In this document: one piece after another, positions 8,263 to 16,688 of the stretch
Layout of the letters: every line of letters starts with the position of its first letter
How positions within the stretch are numbered: position 1 is the first letter of the stretch
NCBI RefSeq assembly: GCF_000347775.1
Contig: NZ_APAT01000013.1
Span: 310,001-374,000 of the forward strand
DNA: 64,000 bases
Direction of reading: 5' to 3'
Source of the DNA: Marinobacter santoriniensis NKSG1
GTDB taxonomy: Bacteria; Pseudomonadota; Gammaproteobacteria; Pseudomonadales; Oleiphilaceae
The notes under the pieces: model-generated
Databases searched by the model: none
Told to the model about the DNA's origin: nothing
Seen by the model: only the letters and a program-made list of their open reading frames with translations
Translations under genes and position numbers: made by a program

Positions 8263-8966
8263 GAACGTTGCTCCGGCGATACCGGATTGGCTGAGGTTCT
8301 GAGGCGGTGATAGTGAGCCAGTAGCACCACGGTCACCAGGGCAATGGCCCCGATCAACTGGTGTGCCGGAGGAAGTACCAGCATGGCCACGCCTGCCGCT
8401 GCGGCGCCCGTCCAGATCGGAAAGAGATCCTTGAGAGCATGGTATTGCTCAAGCGTAAGCACGATAAACAGGGCCACCAGCGCGAACTCAATACCACGGC
8501 TGTCGAACATCACGTTTTCACCAAGCAGAGCACCGATGGCGCAACCCACCACCCAGTAACTCTGATTGAACGCGGTTATCCGGAAATCCACCCGCTGTTC
8601 GTGGTGCCGGTCCGGGCCGCGGGATCGGCTGGTCAGAAGTGAGTAGGTTTCGTCGGTCAGGCCGAAAATCAGGTAGGCCTTTCGCCAACCGGCACCCCGG
8701 AAACGACCTAACAAAGAGAGCCCGTAGAAGAGATGCCGGGCATTGAGGACAAACATGGCGACAGCCACTTCCACCAGCCCGGCCCCCACGGCCAGAAGAC
8801 TGACTGCCAGAATCTGCCCGGCACCGGCGTAGATCAGAACGCCCATGAGAGGTGCGGCCCACCAGGGGTAGTCCAGTTGCGTGGCAAACAGGACGCCGAA
8901 GGCGGTTCCGAGTGGCAGATACCCGAAAAGAATGGGAAGTGTAAGCCTGAAAACTGACTGGTTCAT
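8259..8966 (-). CDS. azlC: AzlC-family branched-chain amino acid exporter
   Basis: Large membrane subunit of the AzlCD exporter. Family features are LPILFGYLPLGTAFGVL near the N terminus, GVLIYAGAGQ, and FVLNARHLFYGLSL followed by FGLTDETYSL. The open frame runs 35 codons further upstream to about 9071, but that extension is polar and unlike the family, so I place the start at the ATG at 8966 (MNQSVFRL, 235 residues); an ATG at 8972 is nearly equivalent. Confidence 0.9.
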   Translation of the reverse strand: MNQSVFRLTLPILFGYLPLGTAFGVLFATQLDYPWWAAPLMGVLIYAGAGQILAVSLLAVGAGLVEVAVAMFVLNARHLFYGLSLLGRFRGAGWRKAYLIFGLTDETYSLLTSRSRGPDRHHEQRVDFRITAFNQSYWVVGCAIGALLGENVMFDSRGIEFALVALFIVLTLEQYHALKDLFPIWTGAAAAGVAMLVLPPAHQLIGAIALVTVVLLAHYHRLRTSANPVSPEQRS

Positions 8967-9120
8967 TAGCATCCAAACCTTATAAAGCATGGCATGATAG
9001 AGAATCCGGTTCGATGAATCCATACGCCCAGGGCCGCGCTCCATATGGGACCTGATTGCAGGATTTCGCACGCCATCGGAATAAAAGGGCTTCTACCCCG
9101 GCCCTTTAATCCTTAACATA

Positions 9121-9139
9121 TCCTCCATAAACGGGAGGA
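9121..9139 (+). promoter_or_regulatory. Small hairpin covering the ribosome-binding site of the UPF0270 gene
   Basis: TCCTCC at 9121-9126 is the exact complement of GGAGGA at 9134-9139, with a 7-base loop. GGAGGA is the Shine-Dalgarno sequence for the ATG at 9143, so the hairpin could hide the site. Six base pairs is short; any regulatory effect is inference. Confidence 0.4.
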
Positions 9140-9142
9140 ACG

Positions 9143-9394
9143 ATGACGAGCGACGGCACCCACCAACCAGAACCGGATCCGCGCCAGGAAAAGTTTGTGG
9201 TGGACACAGAGCTGCTGACGGAGGATCAGCTGGCGGGACTGGTGGAAGAGTACTGCACGCGCTACCACGGCCTGAATGATACCGAGAATCCCATGGCGGA
9301 ACGTGAGCGTGTGCTGTCGGCGGTGCGACGGGGCGACCTGGTTGTCTGGTTTGACCCGGTGGAAAATACCGCTGGCCTGGGTGTGCCTGCCTGA
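9143..9394 (+). CDS. UPF0270 (YheU-like) small protein
   Basis: An 83-residue acidic protein. The pattern of an LLTEDQLAGLVEEYCTR helix, an ERERVLSAVRRGDLVVW segment and the final strand matches the UPF0270/YheU family, a widespread group of small gammaproteobacterial proteins of unknown function. It carries an N-terminal extension of about 15 residues compared with E. coli YheU. It has a strong GGAGGA site and lies just upstream of gacA in the same direction. Confidence 0.75.
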   Translation: MTSDGTHQPEPDPRQEKFVVDTELLTEDQLAGLVEEYCTRYHGLNDTENPMAERERVLSAVRRGDLVVWFDPVENTAGLGVPA

Positions 9395-9440
9395 GGTAAC
9401 GTTCCCTCCCTGTATTTTTTAGTGTTCTGCGAGGTGAGTC

Positions 9441-10097
9441 TTGATCAGGGTATTGGTTGTCGACGACCACGAGCTGGTCCGCTCCGGTATTACCCGGATG
9501 CTGGCAGATAACCCGGATATTGAGGTCATCGGTCAGGCCTCCTCGGGTGAGGACGCCATCGACTTCGTGCGCAAGAAACGACCGGATATCGTCCTCATGG
9601 ATATCCGTATGCCCGGTATTGGCGGGCTGGAGGCAACCCGGCGTATTTTGCGCATCGACGATTCGATTCGCGTCATCGTCGTGACCGCCTGTGCCGACGA
9701 TCCGTACCCGACCCGGGTCATGCAGAGTGGGGCAAGTGCCTATATCACCAAAGGCGCCGATATCCAGGAAATGGTTCGTGCCATCCGCATGGCCCATTCC
9801 GGCCAACGCTACATCAGCCCGGAAATCGCCCAGAAAATGGCGCTGAAGCAGGTGAGCGGTGACGATGAAAACGGAGAGCTCTCACTGTTCGAGCGCCTCT
9901 CCGAACGCGAAATGCAGATTGCCATGATGGTTGTTGACTGCCAGAAGGTTCAGGATATTTCCGACAAACTGTGTCTGAGCCCGAAAACGGTCAACAGCTA
10001 CCGCTATCGAATCTTTGAAAAGCTTGAAATCTCCAGCGATGTGGAACTCGCGCTGATGGCTGTCCGTCTTGGGTTGCTGGATGCCGACAAAGTCTGA
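9441..10097 (+). CDS. gacA: Response regulator GacA/UvrY
   Basis: A 218-residue two-component regulator. The receiver domain (1-120) has the acidic pair DD at 8-9 in VLVVDDHELV, the phosphorylatable Asp in IVLMDIRMPG near 54, and a lysine in YITKGAD. The C-terminal LuxR-type helix-turn-helix (about 150-210) has LSEREMQIAMMV and LSPKTVNSYRYRIFEKL. GacA, driven by the GacS/BarA kinase, activates small RNAs that titrate the CsrA/RsmA translational repressor. The start is a TTG at 9441 after an AGGTGAG site. Its 3' end overlaps uvrC by 17 bases, an arrangement conserved in gammaproteobacteria. Confidence 0.95.
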   Translation: MIRVLVVDDHELVRSGITRMLADNPDIEVIGQASSGEDAIDFVRKKRPDIVLMDIRMPGIGGLEATRRILRIDDSIRVIVVTACADDPYPTRVMQSGASAYITKGADIQEMVRAIRMAHSGQRYISPEIAQKMALKQVSGDDENGELSLFERLSEREMQIAMMVVDCQKVQDISDKLCLSPKTVNSYRYRIFEKLEISSDVELALMAVRLGLLDADKV

Positions 10098-11943
10098 TCC
10101 CGGCTCTGAAGAAAGCAGGGAGTTCGACAGCAAAAGCTTCCTGAAACAGTTGACCGAACGACCGGGCGTGTACCGGATGTACGACGCTGCCGGTGAGGTT
10201 CTGTACGTCGGAAAGGCGCGCAATCTCAAGAATCGCGTCAGCAGCTATTTCCGAAAGTCCGGTCTGGCGCCGAAGACAGAAGCGCTGGTGTCCCGGATTC
10301 AGTCCATCGAGGTCACCATCACCGGCAGTGAGACGGAAGCGCTCCTGCTCGAACAGAACCTGATCAAGTCGCTACGCCCGCCTTACAACATCCTGTTGCG
10401 GGATGATAAATCCTATCCCTACATCTACCTCTCGTCCCACAGTGATTACCCGTCCCTGACGTTCCGGCGTGGCCGGACCAAGAAGGGTGGTGGCACCTGG
10501 TTCGGGCCGTTTCCGAGTTCCGGTGCCGTCAAGGAAAGTCTTAATATTCTGCAAAAGGTTTTCCGGATAAGATCCTGTAGTGAAAGCTATTTCAGGAATC
10601 GAACCCGGCCATGTCTGCAATATCAGATCAACCGCTGCACGGCCCCTTGCGTGGGTTATGTCACGCCGGAGGAGTACCAGGAGGATGTCAGGCGTGCCAC
10701 GATGTTTCTGGAGGGGAAGAATCCGGCCATCATCCACGACCTCATGAACGCCATGGAATCGGCATCCGCCAAACTGGAATTTGAAAAGGCGGCCGCCTAC
10801 CGTGATCAGATAAACCACCTGCGCCATGTTCAGGAGCAGCAATCGGTGGACAGTGCCGGTGGCGATGCGGACGTGATAGCCATTGCCCAGGATGCCGGGG
10901 TTGTCTGTATTGTGGTGATTATTGTCCGGGGCGGGCGGGTCCTGGGAACCAAGGATTACTTTCCGAGGTACTCGATCGAGCAGACCGAGGGCGAACTGCT
11001 CAGCGCCTTTCTCGGGCAGTATTATTTCGGTGGCAACACCCGGCGGGAGATTCCTAGGGATATCCTGGTGCCTGTGGAGGTGGAGGGGCAGGCATTGCTG
11101 GCCAGTGCCTTGAGTGAGGCGGCTAACCGTGAAACCCGGATTCGTGGTAACGTTCGGGGCGAGCGGCGACGCTGGCTCGAATTGGCCATGACCAATGCGC
11201 AGCAAACGCTGTTAACCCATCTGGCGAGCAAGGAGACGGTGTACCGCCGTCTGTTGGCACTGCGGGACCTCCTGGAATTGGCTGAGACGCCCGCGCGCAT
11301 GGAATGCTTCGATATCAGCCACAGTCACGGGGAGAATACCGTCGCTTCCTGTGTGGTTTTCGATGAGAACGGGCCGCTGAAGAGCGATTACCGGCTCTAT
11401 AATATCGAAGGAGTGAAAGCCGGAGATGATTATGCGGCAATGCAACAGGTTCTGACCCGTCGGTATCGCCGGATGGTGGCAGGTGAGGGTAAGCGGCCGG
11501 ATCTGGTATTTATTGACGGTGGTAAAGGACAATTGAACATTGCTAGGGAAGTGTTTGATGAACTTGGAATTTCGGACATCCCGCTGATCGGTGTGGCCAA
11601 GGGGGTCACCCGACGCGCCGGGATGGAACAATTGATTGACGCCATGACGGGTGATGTTTTCCGGGTTCCGGCCGATTCGCCCGCGCTGCATCTTATCCAG
11701 CATATCCGGGACGAATCGCATCGGTTTGCCATAACCGGTCATCGCGCCCGACGGGATAAAAAGCGCCGTCAATCAACGTTGGAAGGAATTGAAGGGGTCG
11801 GCCCCAAACGCCGTCGGGAACTGATTCGGTATTTCGGCGGTATTCAGGAAATCCGCAAGGCCAGTGTGGATGAGATGACAAAGGTTCAGGGCATCAGCAA
11901 GGCTCTGGCCGAATCCATCTACGCGGCGTTGCACGACCAATAG
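10081..11943 (+). CDS. uvrC: Excinuclease ABC subunit C (UvrC)
   Basis: The 620-residue nuclease of nucleotide excision repair; it cuts the damaged strand on both sides of the lesion after UvrA/UvrB loading. The N-terminal GIY-YIG domain shows RPGVYRMYDAAG and VLYVGKARNLKNRVSSYF. The UVR helical motif lies near 220-255, the RNase H-like C-terminal nuclease begins around MECFDISHSHGE, and tandem helix-hairpin-helix motifs close the protein (GIEGVGPKRRRELIRYFGG). A TTG four codons upstream at 10069 is possible, but the ATG at 10081 is better. It overlaps gacA and is followed after one base by pgsA. Confidence 0.97.
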   Translation: MPTKSDPGSEESREFDSKSFLKQLTERPGVYRMYDAAGEVLYVGKARNLKNRVSSYFRKSGLAPKTEALVSRIQSIEVTITGSETEALLLEQNLIKSLRPPYNILLRDDKSYPYIYLSSHSDYPSLTFRRGRTKKGGGTWFGPFPSSGAVKESLNILQKVFRIRSCSESYFRNRTRPCLQYQINRCTAPCVGYVTPEEYQEDVRRATMFLEGKNPAIIHDLMNAMESASAKLEFEKAAAYRDQINHLRHVQEQQSVDSAGGDADVIAIAQDAGVVCIVVIIVRGGRVLGTKDYFPRYSIEQTEGELLSAFLGQYYFGGNTRREIPRDILVPVEVEGQALLASALSEAANRETRIRGNVRGERRRWLELAMTNAQQTLLTHLASKETVYRRLLALRDLLELAETPARMECFDISHSHGENTVASCVVFDENGPLKSDYRLYNIEGVKAGDDYAAMQQVLTRRYRRMVAGEGKRPDLVFIDGGKGQLNIAREVFDELGISDIPLIGVAKGVTRRAGMEQLIDAMTGDVFRVPADSPALHLIQHIRDESHRFAITGHRARRDKKRRQSTLEGIEGVGPKRRRELIRYFGGIQEIRKASVDEMTKVQGISKALAESIYAALHDQ

Positions 11944-11944
11944 G

Positions 11945-12511
11945 ATGCCCATGAATCTGCCAAATCTGCTCACACTCTCTCGAATCGTCATGATTCCGGT
12001 ATTCGTGATCGTATTCTATCTGCCGGTTGAGTGGAGTTACATGTTGAGTGCGGCGATCTTTGCGCTGGCGGGGTTGACCGATTGGCTGGATGGTTACCTG
12101 GCACGAAAACTCAACCAGAGCACGCCGTTTGGCGCCTTCCTGGATCCGGTGGCCGACAAACTGATGGTGGCCGTCGCACTGGCGGTTCTGATCGAAGAAT
12201 ATTCCATTCCGCTGCTGACCATTCCCGCAACGGTGATTATCGGGCGGGAAATCGTCATATCCGCGTTGCGTGAGTGGATGGCCGAAATCGGCAGTCGGGC
12301 CAGTGTGGCCGTTTCCTACATCGGGAAGATCAAGACCACGGCCCAGATGGCGGCCATTGTCGGCCTCCTGGCGTTCCCTCCGGGCAACTTCTGGGCTTAT
12401 GTCGCGGTCGCCTTGCTGTACATCGCGGCGGGTCTGACTTTCTGGTCCATGATCCTCTATCTGAAAGCATCCTGGGCAGACCTGTTTCCCGAGCACAACG
12501 GGCCCTTCTGA
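11945..12511 (+). CDS. pgsA: CDP-diacylglycerol-glycerol-3-phosphate 3-phosphatidyltransferase
   Basis: A 188-residue inner-membrane enzyme that makes phosphatidylglycerol phosphate, the first committed step to phosphatidylglycerol and cardiolipin. The CDP-alcohol phosphotransferase signature is complete: LTDWLDGYLARKL followed by GAFLDPVADK, giving all catalytic aspartates. About five or six membrane helices are visible. It starts one base after uvrC; a second ATG two codons in is an alternative start. The gacA-uvrC-pgsA order is conserved. Confidence 0.96.
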   Translation: MPMNLPNLLTLSRIVMIPVFVIVFYLPVEWSYMLSAAIFALAGLTDWLDGYLARKLNQSTPFGAFLDPVADKLMVAVALAVLIEEYSIPLLTIPATVIIGREIVISALREWMAEIGSRASVAVSYIGKIKTTAQMAAIVGLLAFPPGNFWAYVAVALLYIAAGLTFWSMILYLKASWADLFPEHNGPF

Positions 12512-12527
12512 CGCAGTCAATCGTCAG
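12508..12527. terminator. Possible weak convergent hairpin after pgsA
   Basis: CTGACG at 12508-12513 is complementary to CGTCAG at 12522-12527, with an 8-base loop; the stems contain the stop codons of both convergent genes. There is no T-run, so activity is doubtful. Confidence 0.3.
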
Positions 12528-13123
12528 GGGGTGGTCTGACACCCTCCCAGCCAGTTGAGCGTTTCCGTCGACAGTCTCCGGGCGGCCTCACCGAAGGCGG
12601 CCACGACGGCTTCCAGTTCCGTGCCACTGGCGGGCACCTTCACACGCTCGTCATGAACACACAGAACCTTCCGCGACTGGTTGTCCAGAACCTCTGAATG
12701 CAGACCAATCACTGCCGTCATCCCGGTGTCGGTTTTTTCGGACTGGAAGTCGGACAGTTCCGAGATAAGCGTCAGATCCACGCTCGCGGGACTGGTATCT
12801 GTCACAACGTGCTGAAAGCCCTGGCTGCGGCGGAGGCTATCGACCAGGTGGTCCCGGACCAGAACCGGAGCGGTATCGCGCCAGCGGGCGCCCGGATAGG
12901 ACTGGAATTCGAGCGGAGTCGGCTTGCTCAGAATAAGGGTGCTGTTGATGGGGTCGGACGCCAGAGGCGTGTCCACCCGAATGGAGGGTCGGACTTTCCC
13001 GGGCATTTCCGCTATGTCGGGGGCACGGGCAAGATCCATCACTCTGGGGGGCTCCGACGCCGGGAACACCGTGCAGGCTGTCAACAGCGTGGCCAACGAC
13101 AAGGTGACAAGAACTCTCTTCAT
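12524..13123 (-). CDS. ABC-type transport auxiliary lipoprotein (PqiC/YmbA-like)
   Basis: 199 residues with a lipoprotein signal: a short basic start, a hydrophobic stretch and lipobox LTAC with the modified cysteine at position 17. The rest fits the ABC-transport auxiliary family that accompanies MCE/Mla-type lipid transporters, such as PqiC at the outer membrane. Its ATG overlaps the stop of the MCE gene (ATGA), making it the last gene of the four-gene operon. Confidence 0.85.
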   Translation of the reverse strand: MKRVLVTLSLATLLTACTVFPASEPPRVMDLARAPDIAEMPGKVRPSIRVDTPLASDPINSTLILSKPTPLEFQSYPGARWRDTAPVLVRDHLVDSLRRSQGFQHVVTDTSPASVDLTLISELSDFQSEKTDTGMTAVIGLHSEVLDNQSRKVLCVHDERVKVPASGTELEAVVAAFGEAARRLSTETLNWLGGCQTTP

Positions 13124-14058
13124 GGCTGAACCTCCTTGAAGTTGGGGTTGCCGAGCAACGTGCCGGAGGGATCCGCCTCAAGACGACGGGCAAACCGGTT
13201 CAGGTTGCGCAAAGCACTCCGCAGTTCTCTGATGGTGGGTTCCAGTTCTCCGAGCCCCTGCAAACCGGCATTCATCGCGCCCTCGTTGTTTTTGGTCAAT
13301 CGGTCCAGCCGCTCAAGACTCGGCTGCAGGGTCTCCAGTGACTGGCTCATCGAGTCCAGGACAGGACTGACCTTCTTGACCAGAATGGTATTGGTTCTGT
13401 CGGAGGTGGCGGATACCTTGTTGGCGGCCTGTTCAGCTCGAACCGCCGCTGCATTGAACCGGGCCAGCAGCGCCGACAGGTTGTCCCGTTGTTCCAGAAG
13501 CGATTCCGTTGCCTCTCTGCCATTGGCCAGGAGGGCCTCCAGATTCTGTGCATTTTCGTCATTCAGCAGGTCGTTGGCCCGCGTCAGGAACCGATCTGCT
13601 TTCTCGAGCAGGTCTGCCCCGTTACTGAGCAGATCGCTGAATGGCGAGGGATCCGCCATGATCAGGGGAGGATCGTCCAGGTTGCCCTGGATCAGAGGGC
13701 TGGATGGGGTTCCTCCCCGGAATTGAACGTTCATGCTGCCGGTAATGTTGGCCAGGACGAGGCCGACGTGGGTGTCCTGACGAATCGGAATCGATTTGTC
13801 GACCCGCACCCGGACACGGACGTGGCGCGGATCCTCAGGGTCCAGACGAAGGTTCAGCACCTCGCCGACAGGCACACCGCTGTAAAGCACCGGATTGCCC
13901 TCAGACAGTCCGGAAATGGGGTGATCAAACCCGATTTCGTAATAGGTCCACTCGCGATCCGTGGAAGATTTGCCAAGCCACAGGCCAAACAGGAGCGCTG
14001 CGCCCACGGCGATGACGGTAAACAGTCCAATGATCACATGGTGTGCGCGGGGTTCCAT
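13120..14058 (-). CDS. MlaD-family MCE-domain protein
   Basis: 312 residues: one N-terminal membrane anchor (about 8-29), one MCE domain (about 40-120, with GLSEGNPVLYSGVPVGEV), then a long helical region with repeated leucine heptads. MCE proteins form hexameric rings that carry phospholipids across the periplasm. The long C-terminal helices are longer than in E. coli MlaD (about 183 residues) and resemble members whose helices build a tunnel or needle. It is coupled to the ATPase gene by a TGATG overlap. Confidence 0.9.
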   Translation of the reverse strand: MEPRAHHVIIGLFTVIAVGAALLFGLWLGKSSTDREWTYYEIGFDHPISGLSEGNPVLYSGVPVGEVLNLRLDPEDPRHVRVRVRVDKSIPIRQDTHVGLVLANITGSMNVQFRGGTPSSPLIQGNLDDPPLIMADPSPFSDLLSNGADLLEKADRFLTRANDLLNDENAQNLEALLANGREATESLLEQRDNLSALLARFNAAAVRAEQAANKVSATSDRTNTILVKKVSPVLDSMSQSLETLQPSLERLDRLTKNNEGAMNAGLQGLGELEPTIRELRSALRNLNRFARRLEADPSGTLLGNPNFKEVQP

Positions 14059-14855
14059 CAGTTTCCATCTCCGTGCGGGTTTGCTCGATCATCGTCAGCG
14101 GCCCGGCTGGCCGCGCGCCCGCGAGGGCCCTGGAAGTAATCCTGGATCCAGGGGTCGGGGTCGGCCGCGACCCGTTCCAGTGTATCGGCTATAATGACAC
14201 GTTGCTGTGACAGGACCGCCACCCGATCGCAGGTGGCATACAAGGTGTCCAGATCATGGGTGACCAGAAAGACCGTGAGCCCGAGGGCGTTTCTGAGTGT
14301 CACGAGCAGCTGATCGAAAGCCGCAGCTCCGATCGGATCGAGACCGGCGGTTGGCTCGTCGAGAAACAGGATTTCCGGGTCCAGCGCCAGGGCCCGGGCC
14401 AGGCTGGCCCGTTTGACCATGCCACCGGAGAGCTCGGAGGGATACTTCCGTGCGGCGCTTGCGGGCAATCCGGTGAGCGCCAGTTTGACCCTTGCGAGTT
14501 TTTCGGCATCCGGACGGGAGAGCCCGATGTGTTCCATCAGCGGGATAGCAACGTTCTCCTGAAGGTTCAGGGAGGTGAACAGGGCACCGCCCTGAAACAA
14601 AACGCCAAACCGCTGTTCCAGTTTTGAGCGTTCAGGGGGAGGGAGCGTTAACAGGTTTTTGCCAAAAATCCGGATTTGGCCATAGGTGGGCCGATGCAGA
14701 CCGATAATGCTTCGAAGCAGCACCGATTTACCGGTTCCGGATCCGCCGACAACGCCCAGGATTTCACGCCGTCTCAGGTCAAGGTCCAGGCCCAGATGCA
14801 CGACGTTATCCCCGAAACGATTGCACAGCTCCCGAACCTGGATGATCGATGTCAT
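14058..14855 (-). CDS. MlaF-family ABC transporter ATP-binding protein
   Basis: 265 residues forming one ABC ATPase domain: Walker A GGSGTGKS near 37-44, the signature LSGGMVKRASLARAL near 140-154, and Walker B ILFLDEPTAGLDP. The signature SGGMVKR is typical of the Mla/Ttg2 lipid-transport ATPases. It powers the neighbouring MlaE-type permease. Four bases separate it from the permease gene. Confidence 0.93.
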   Translation of the reverse strand: MTSIIQVRELCNRFGDNVVHLGLDLDLRRREILGVVGGSGTGKSVLLRSIIGLHRPTYGQIRIFGKNLLTLPPPERSKLEQRFGVLFQGGALFTSLNLQENVAIPLMEHIGLSRPDAEKLARVKLALTGLPASAARKYPSELSGGMVKRASLARALALDPEILFLDEPTAGLDPIGAAAFDQLLVTLRNALGLTVFLVTHDLDTLYATCDRVAVLSQQRVIIADTLERVAADPDPWIQDYFQGPRGRAASRAADDDRANPHGDGN

Positions 14856-14858
14856 GGA

Positions 14859-16022
14859 TTACCACCCCATTTCCATGAAAAATAGGGCGGCGATGGCATC
14901 GAGCAGAATGACTGTGAAGATCGATTGCACGACACTTGACGTGGTGTGTTCGCCCACGGATTGCGCGCTTCCGCCTACCTTGAACCCTTCCAGGCAACCG
15001 ATAACGGCGATGAGGAACGCGAGTACCGGCGCTTTCGACAGGCCGACCAGGAAATGCCGGAGCGCAATATCACGTTCCACAATGGCCAGAAACTGACCAA
15101 GACTGATATCCAGAGAGAGCACACACACCAGGGCACCGCCCACCATGCCCGCAATCATGCCGACAAACGTCAGGATGGGGAGGCTGACCATCATGGCCAG
15201 CACCCTGGGCAGGACCAGCAGCTCAACAGGGTTGAGACCCAGTGTCCGGATGGCATCGAGCTCTTCATTTACCTTCATGGCACCAATGTGAGCCGTGAAC
15301 GAACTGGCGGTGCGCCCGGCCAGCAGTATGGCTGCAAGCAGCACGCCGAACTCGCGAAGGAAGGAAAAGGCGACCAGGTTGACGGTGTAGATCGTGGCCC
15401 CAAAATCCTCAAGTACCGTGGCGCCCAGAAAAGCGACAACCGCGCCCACCAGAAACGTCAGCAATGCGACAATCGGCAGGGCGTTCAGGCCGGTATCCTG
15501 AACCGCTGCCACGAAGGCGGTCACTCGCCAGCGCCCGGGATGAGGAAGCACACTGAACAGGGTTGCGAGGGTCTGTCCCATAAATCCGAGCAGTTGCCAC
15601 AGAAGCAATCCCAGAGACTCGACCCGTTCACCGATATGGGATAGCCACCGGCTCAGGATGGGAGCCTCGGCTATGTCGGGCTCCTTCCATTGCCCCAGTG
15701 AGCGGGCAACGATCCGCAGCAAGGCTGCGGTATCCCGTTCCAGGACAGGGTCGTTTTCCACAAAGCCCTCAAGGCGGTCTGGTCCCAGGAAATCTGCCAG
15801 CAGGGAGGCGCCTGCTGTGTCGATTCGGCCCAGGTTGGCAAGATCCAGCGTATCGGGCTTGCGGGAGTGAAGGGGCAGCCGGGAAAGCTGCTGCTCGATG
15901 GCCTGATAGGCAGGCAGGGTCCAGTCGCCAGTGATGGCCAGTGCGCCACGGTTAAATGTGACATTGCCCGGCGTGGTGTTTGGCGGTACTGACGTTTCCT
16001 GTCGGGCGGAGCCGTGTTGCAT
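14859..16022 (-). CDS. MlaE-family permease with an N-terminal STAS domain
   Basis: 387 residues from the ATG at 16022; the frame continues to a TTG at 16061. The first 110 or so residues form a STAS-like domain (FNRGALAITGDWTLPAYQ and LDLANLGRIDTAGASLLADF), followed by the multi-helix MlaE permease domain with FSFLREFGVLLAAILLAGR and the conserved MKVNEELDAI. In E. coli the STAS protein MlaB is separate; here it is fused to the permease, as in other proteobacterial paralogs. With the MCE, ATPase and lipoprotein genes it makes a complete lipid ABC system. Confidence 0.9.
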   Translation of the reverse strand: MQHGSARQETSVPPNTTPGNVTFNRGALAITGDWTLPAYQAIEQQLSRLPLHSRKPDTLDLANLGRIDTAGASLLADFLGPDRLEGFVENDPVLERDTAALLRIVARSLGQWKEPDIAEAPILSRWLSHIGERVESLGLLLWQLLGFMGQTLATLFSVLPHPGRWRVTAFVAAVQDTGLNALPIVALLTFLVGAVVAFLGATVLEDFGATIYTVNLVAFSFLREFGVLLAAILLAGRTASSFTAHIGAMKVNEELDAIRTLGLNPVELLVLPRVLAMMVSLPILTFVGMIAGMVGGALVCVLSLDISLGQFLAIVERDIALRHFLVGLSKAPVLAFLIAVIGCLEGFKVGGSAQSVGEHTTSSVVQSIFTVILLDAIAALFFMEMGW

Positions 16023-16073
16023 TATCAGATCCGGTGTCGAAGAAAAAAACCTGAATATCAAGCTTATAACAGC

Positions 16074-16688
16074 TTAGAGATTCAATTGACTGTCCGCCAG
16101 TACCTCCCGATCTTGTGAATCGTGGCTCGCCAGCACAATGGCTGATCCCGACGCTTTCTGTTCCAGCAGAAGCTGATGCAGTCCCTGCCGGGCCTGGTCA
16201 TCCAGGCCGGTGAGCGGTTCGTCAAGCAGCAGCACCGGCTGGGATCGCAACAGGGTGCGTACCAGGGCCACCCGCTGCCGTTGGCCTCCAGACAGATCAC
16301 CGGGCAGGCGCCTCTCATAGCCGGCCAGCCCCACCGAGGCGAGCGAATCGGAGATCCGGGCTTTCTGATCCTTCGTCAGGCGGAGCCCTGGGTGCATGCC
16401 CAGTCCGATGTTGGTCTGCACGTCCAGATGTTCAAACAGGTTGTGTTCCTGAAAAACACTGGTGAAGGGGCGGTGCCAGGGCGGCAGTGAATCGATTCGC
16501 TGGCCGTCCCAGCTAATGGTACCGGAATCCGCTGCCAGAAAGCCCCCGAGGAGGTTGAGCAACGTGGATTTTCCAGATCCGCTGGCGCCGTTAATGGCGA
16601 TACAGGCGCCCCGCGCCAGAGAGAAATCGAATCGCCATCCGGGCTGGTCGCCGGTATAGCGGAATTCGAGCTGTCGGACTTCAAGCAT
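16074..16688 (-). CDS. thiQ: Thiamine ABC transporter ATP-binding protein ThiQ
   Basis: 204 residues: Walker A NGASGSGKST near 32-41, signature LSGGQRQRVALVRTLL, Walker B PVLLLDEPLTGLD. The frame is open for another 107 codons upstream, but the ATG at 16688 overlaps the thiP stop codon by 8 bases and the protein from there begins like ThiQ (MLEVRQLEFRY). It energises uptake of thiamine, thiamine phosphate or thiamine pyrophosphate. Confidence 0.93.
   Translation of the reverse strand: MLEVRQLEFRYTGDQPGWRFDFSLARGACIAINGASGSGKSTLLNLLGGFLAADSGTISWDGQRIDSLPPWHRPFTSVFQEHNLFEHLDVQTNIGLGMHPGLRLTKDQKARISDSLASVGLAGYERRLPGDLSGGQRQRVALVRTLLRSQPVLLLDEPLTGLDDQARQGLHQLLLEQKASGSAIVLASHDSQDREVLADSQLNL

Noticed and set aside
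14446..14500. Alternative reading of the Mla-like system as a toluene-efflux set
   Set aside because: Gene content (MCE, MlaE, MlaF, lipoprotein) indicates lipid transport; there is no evidence for solvent export.
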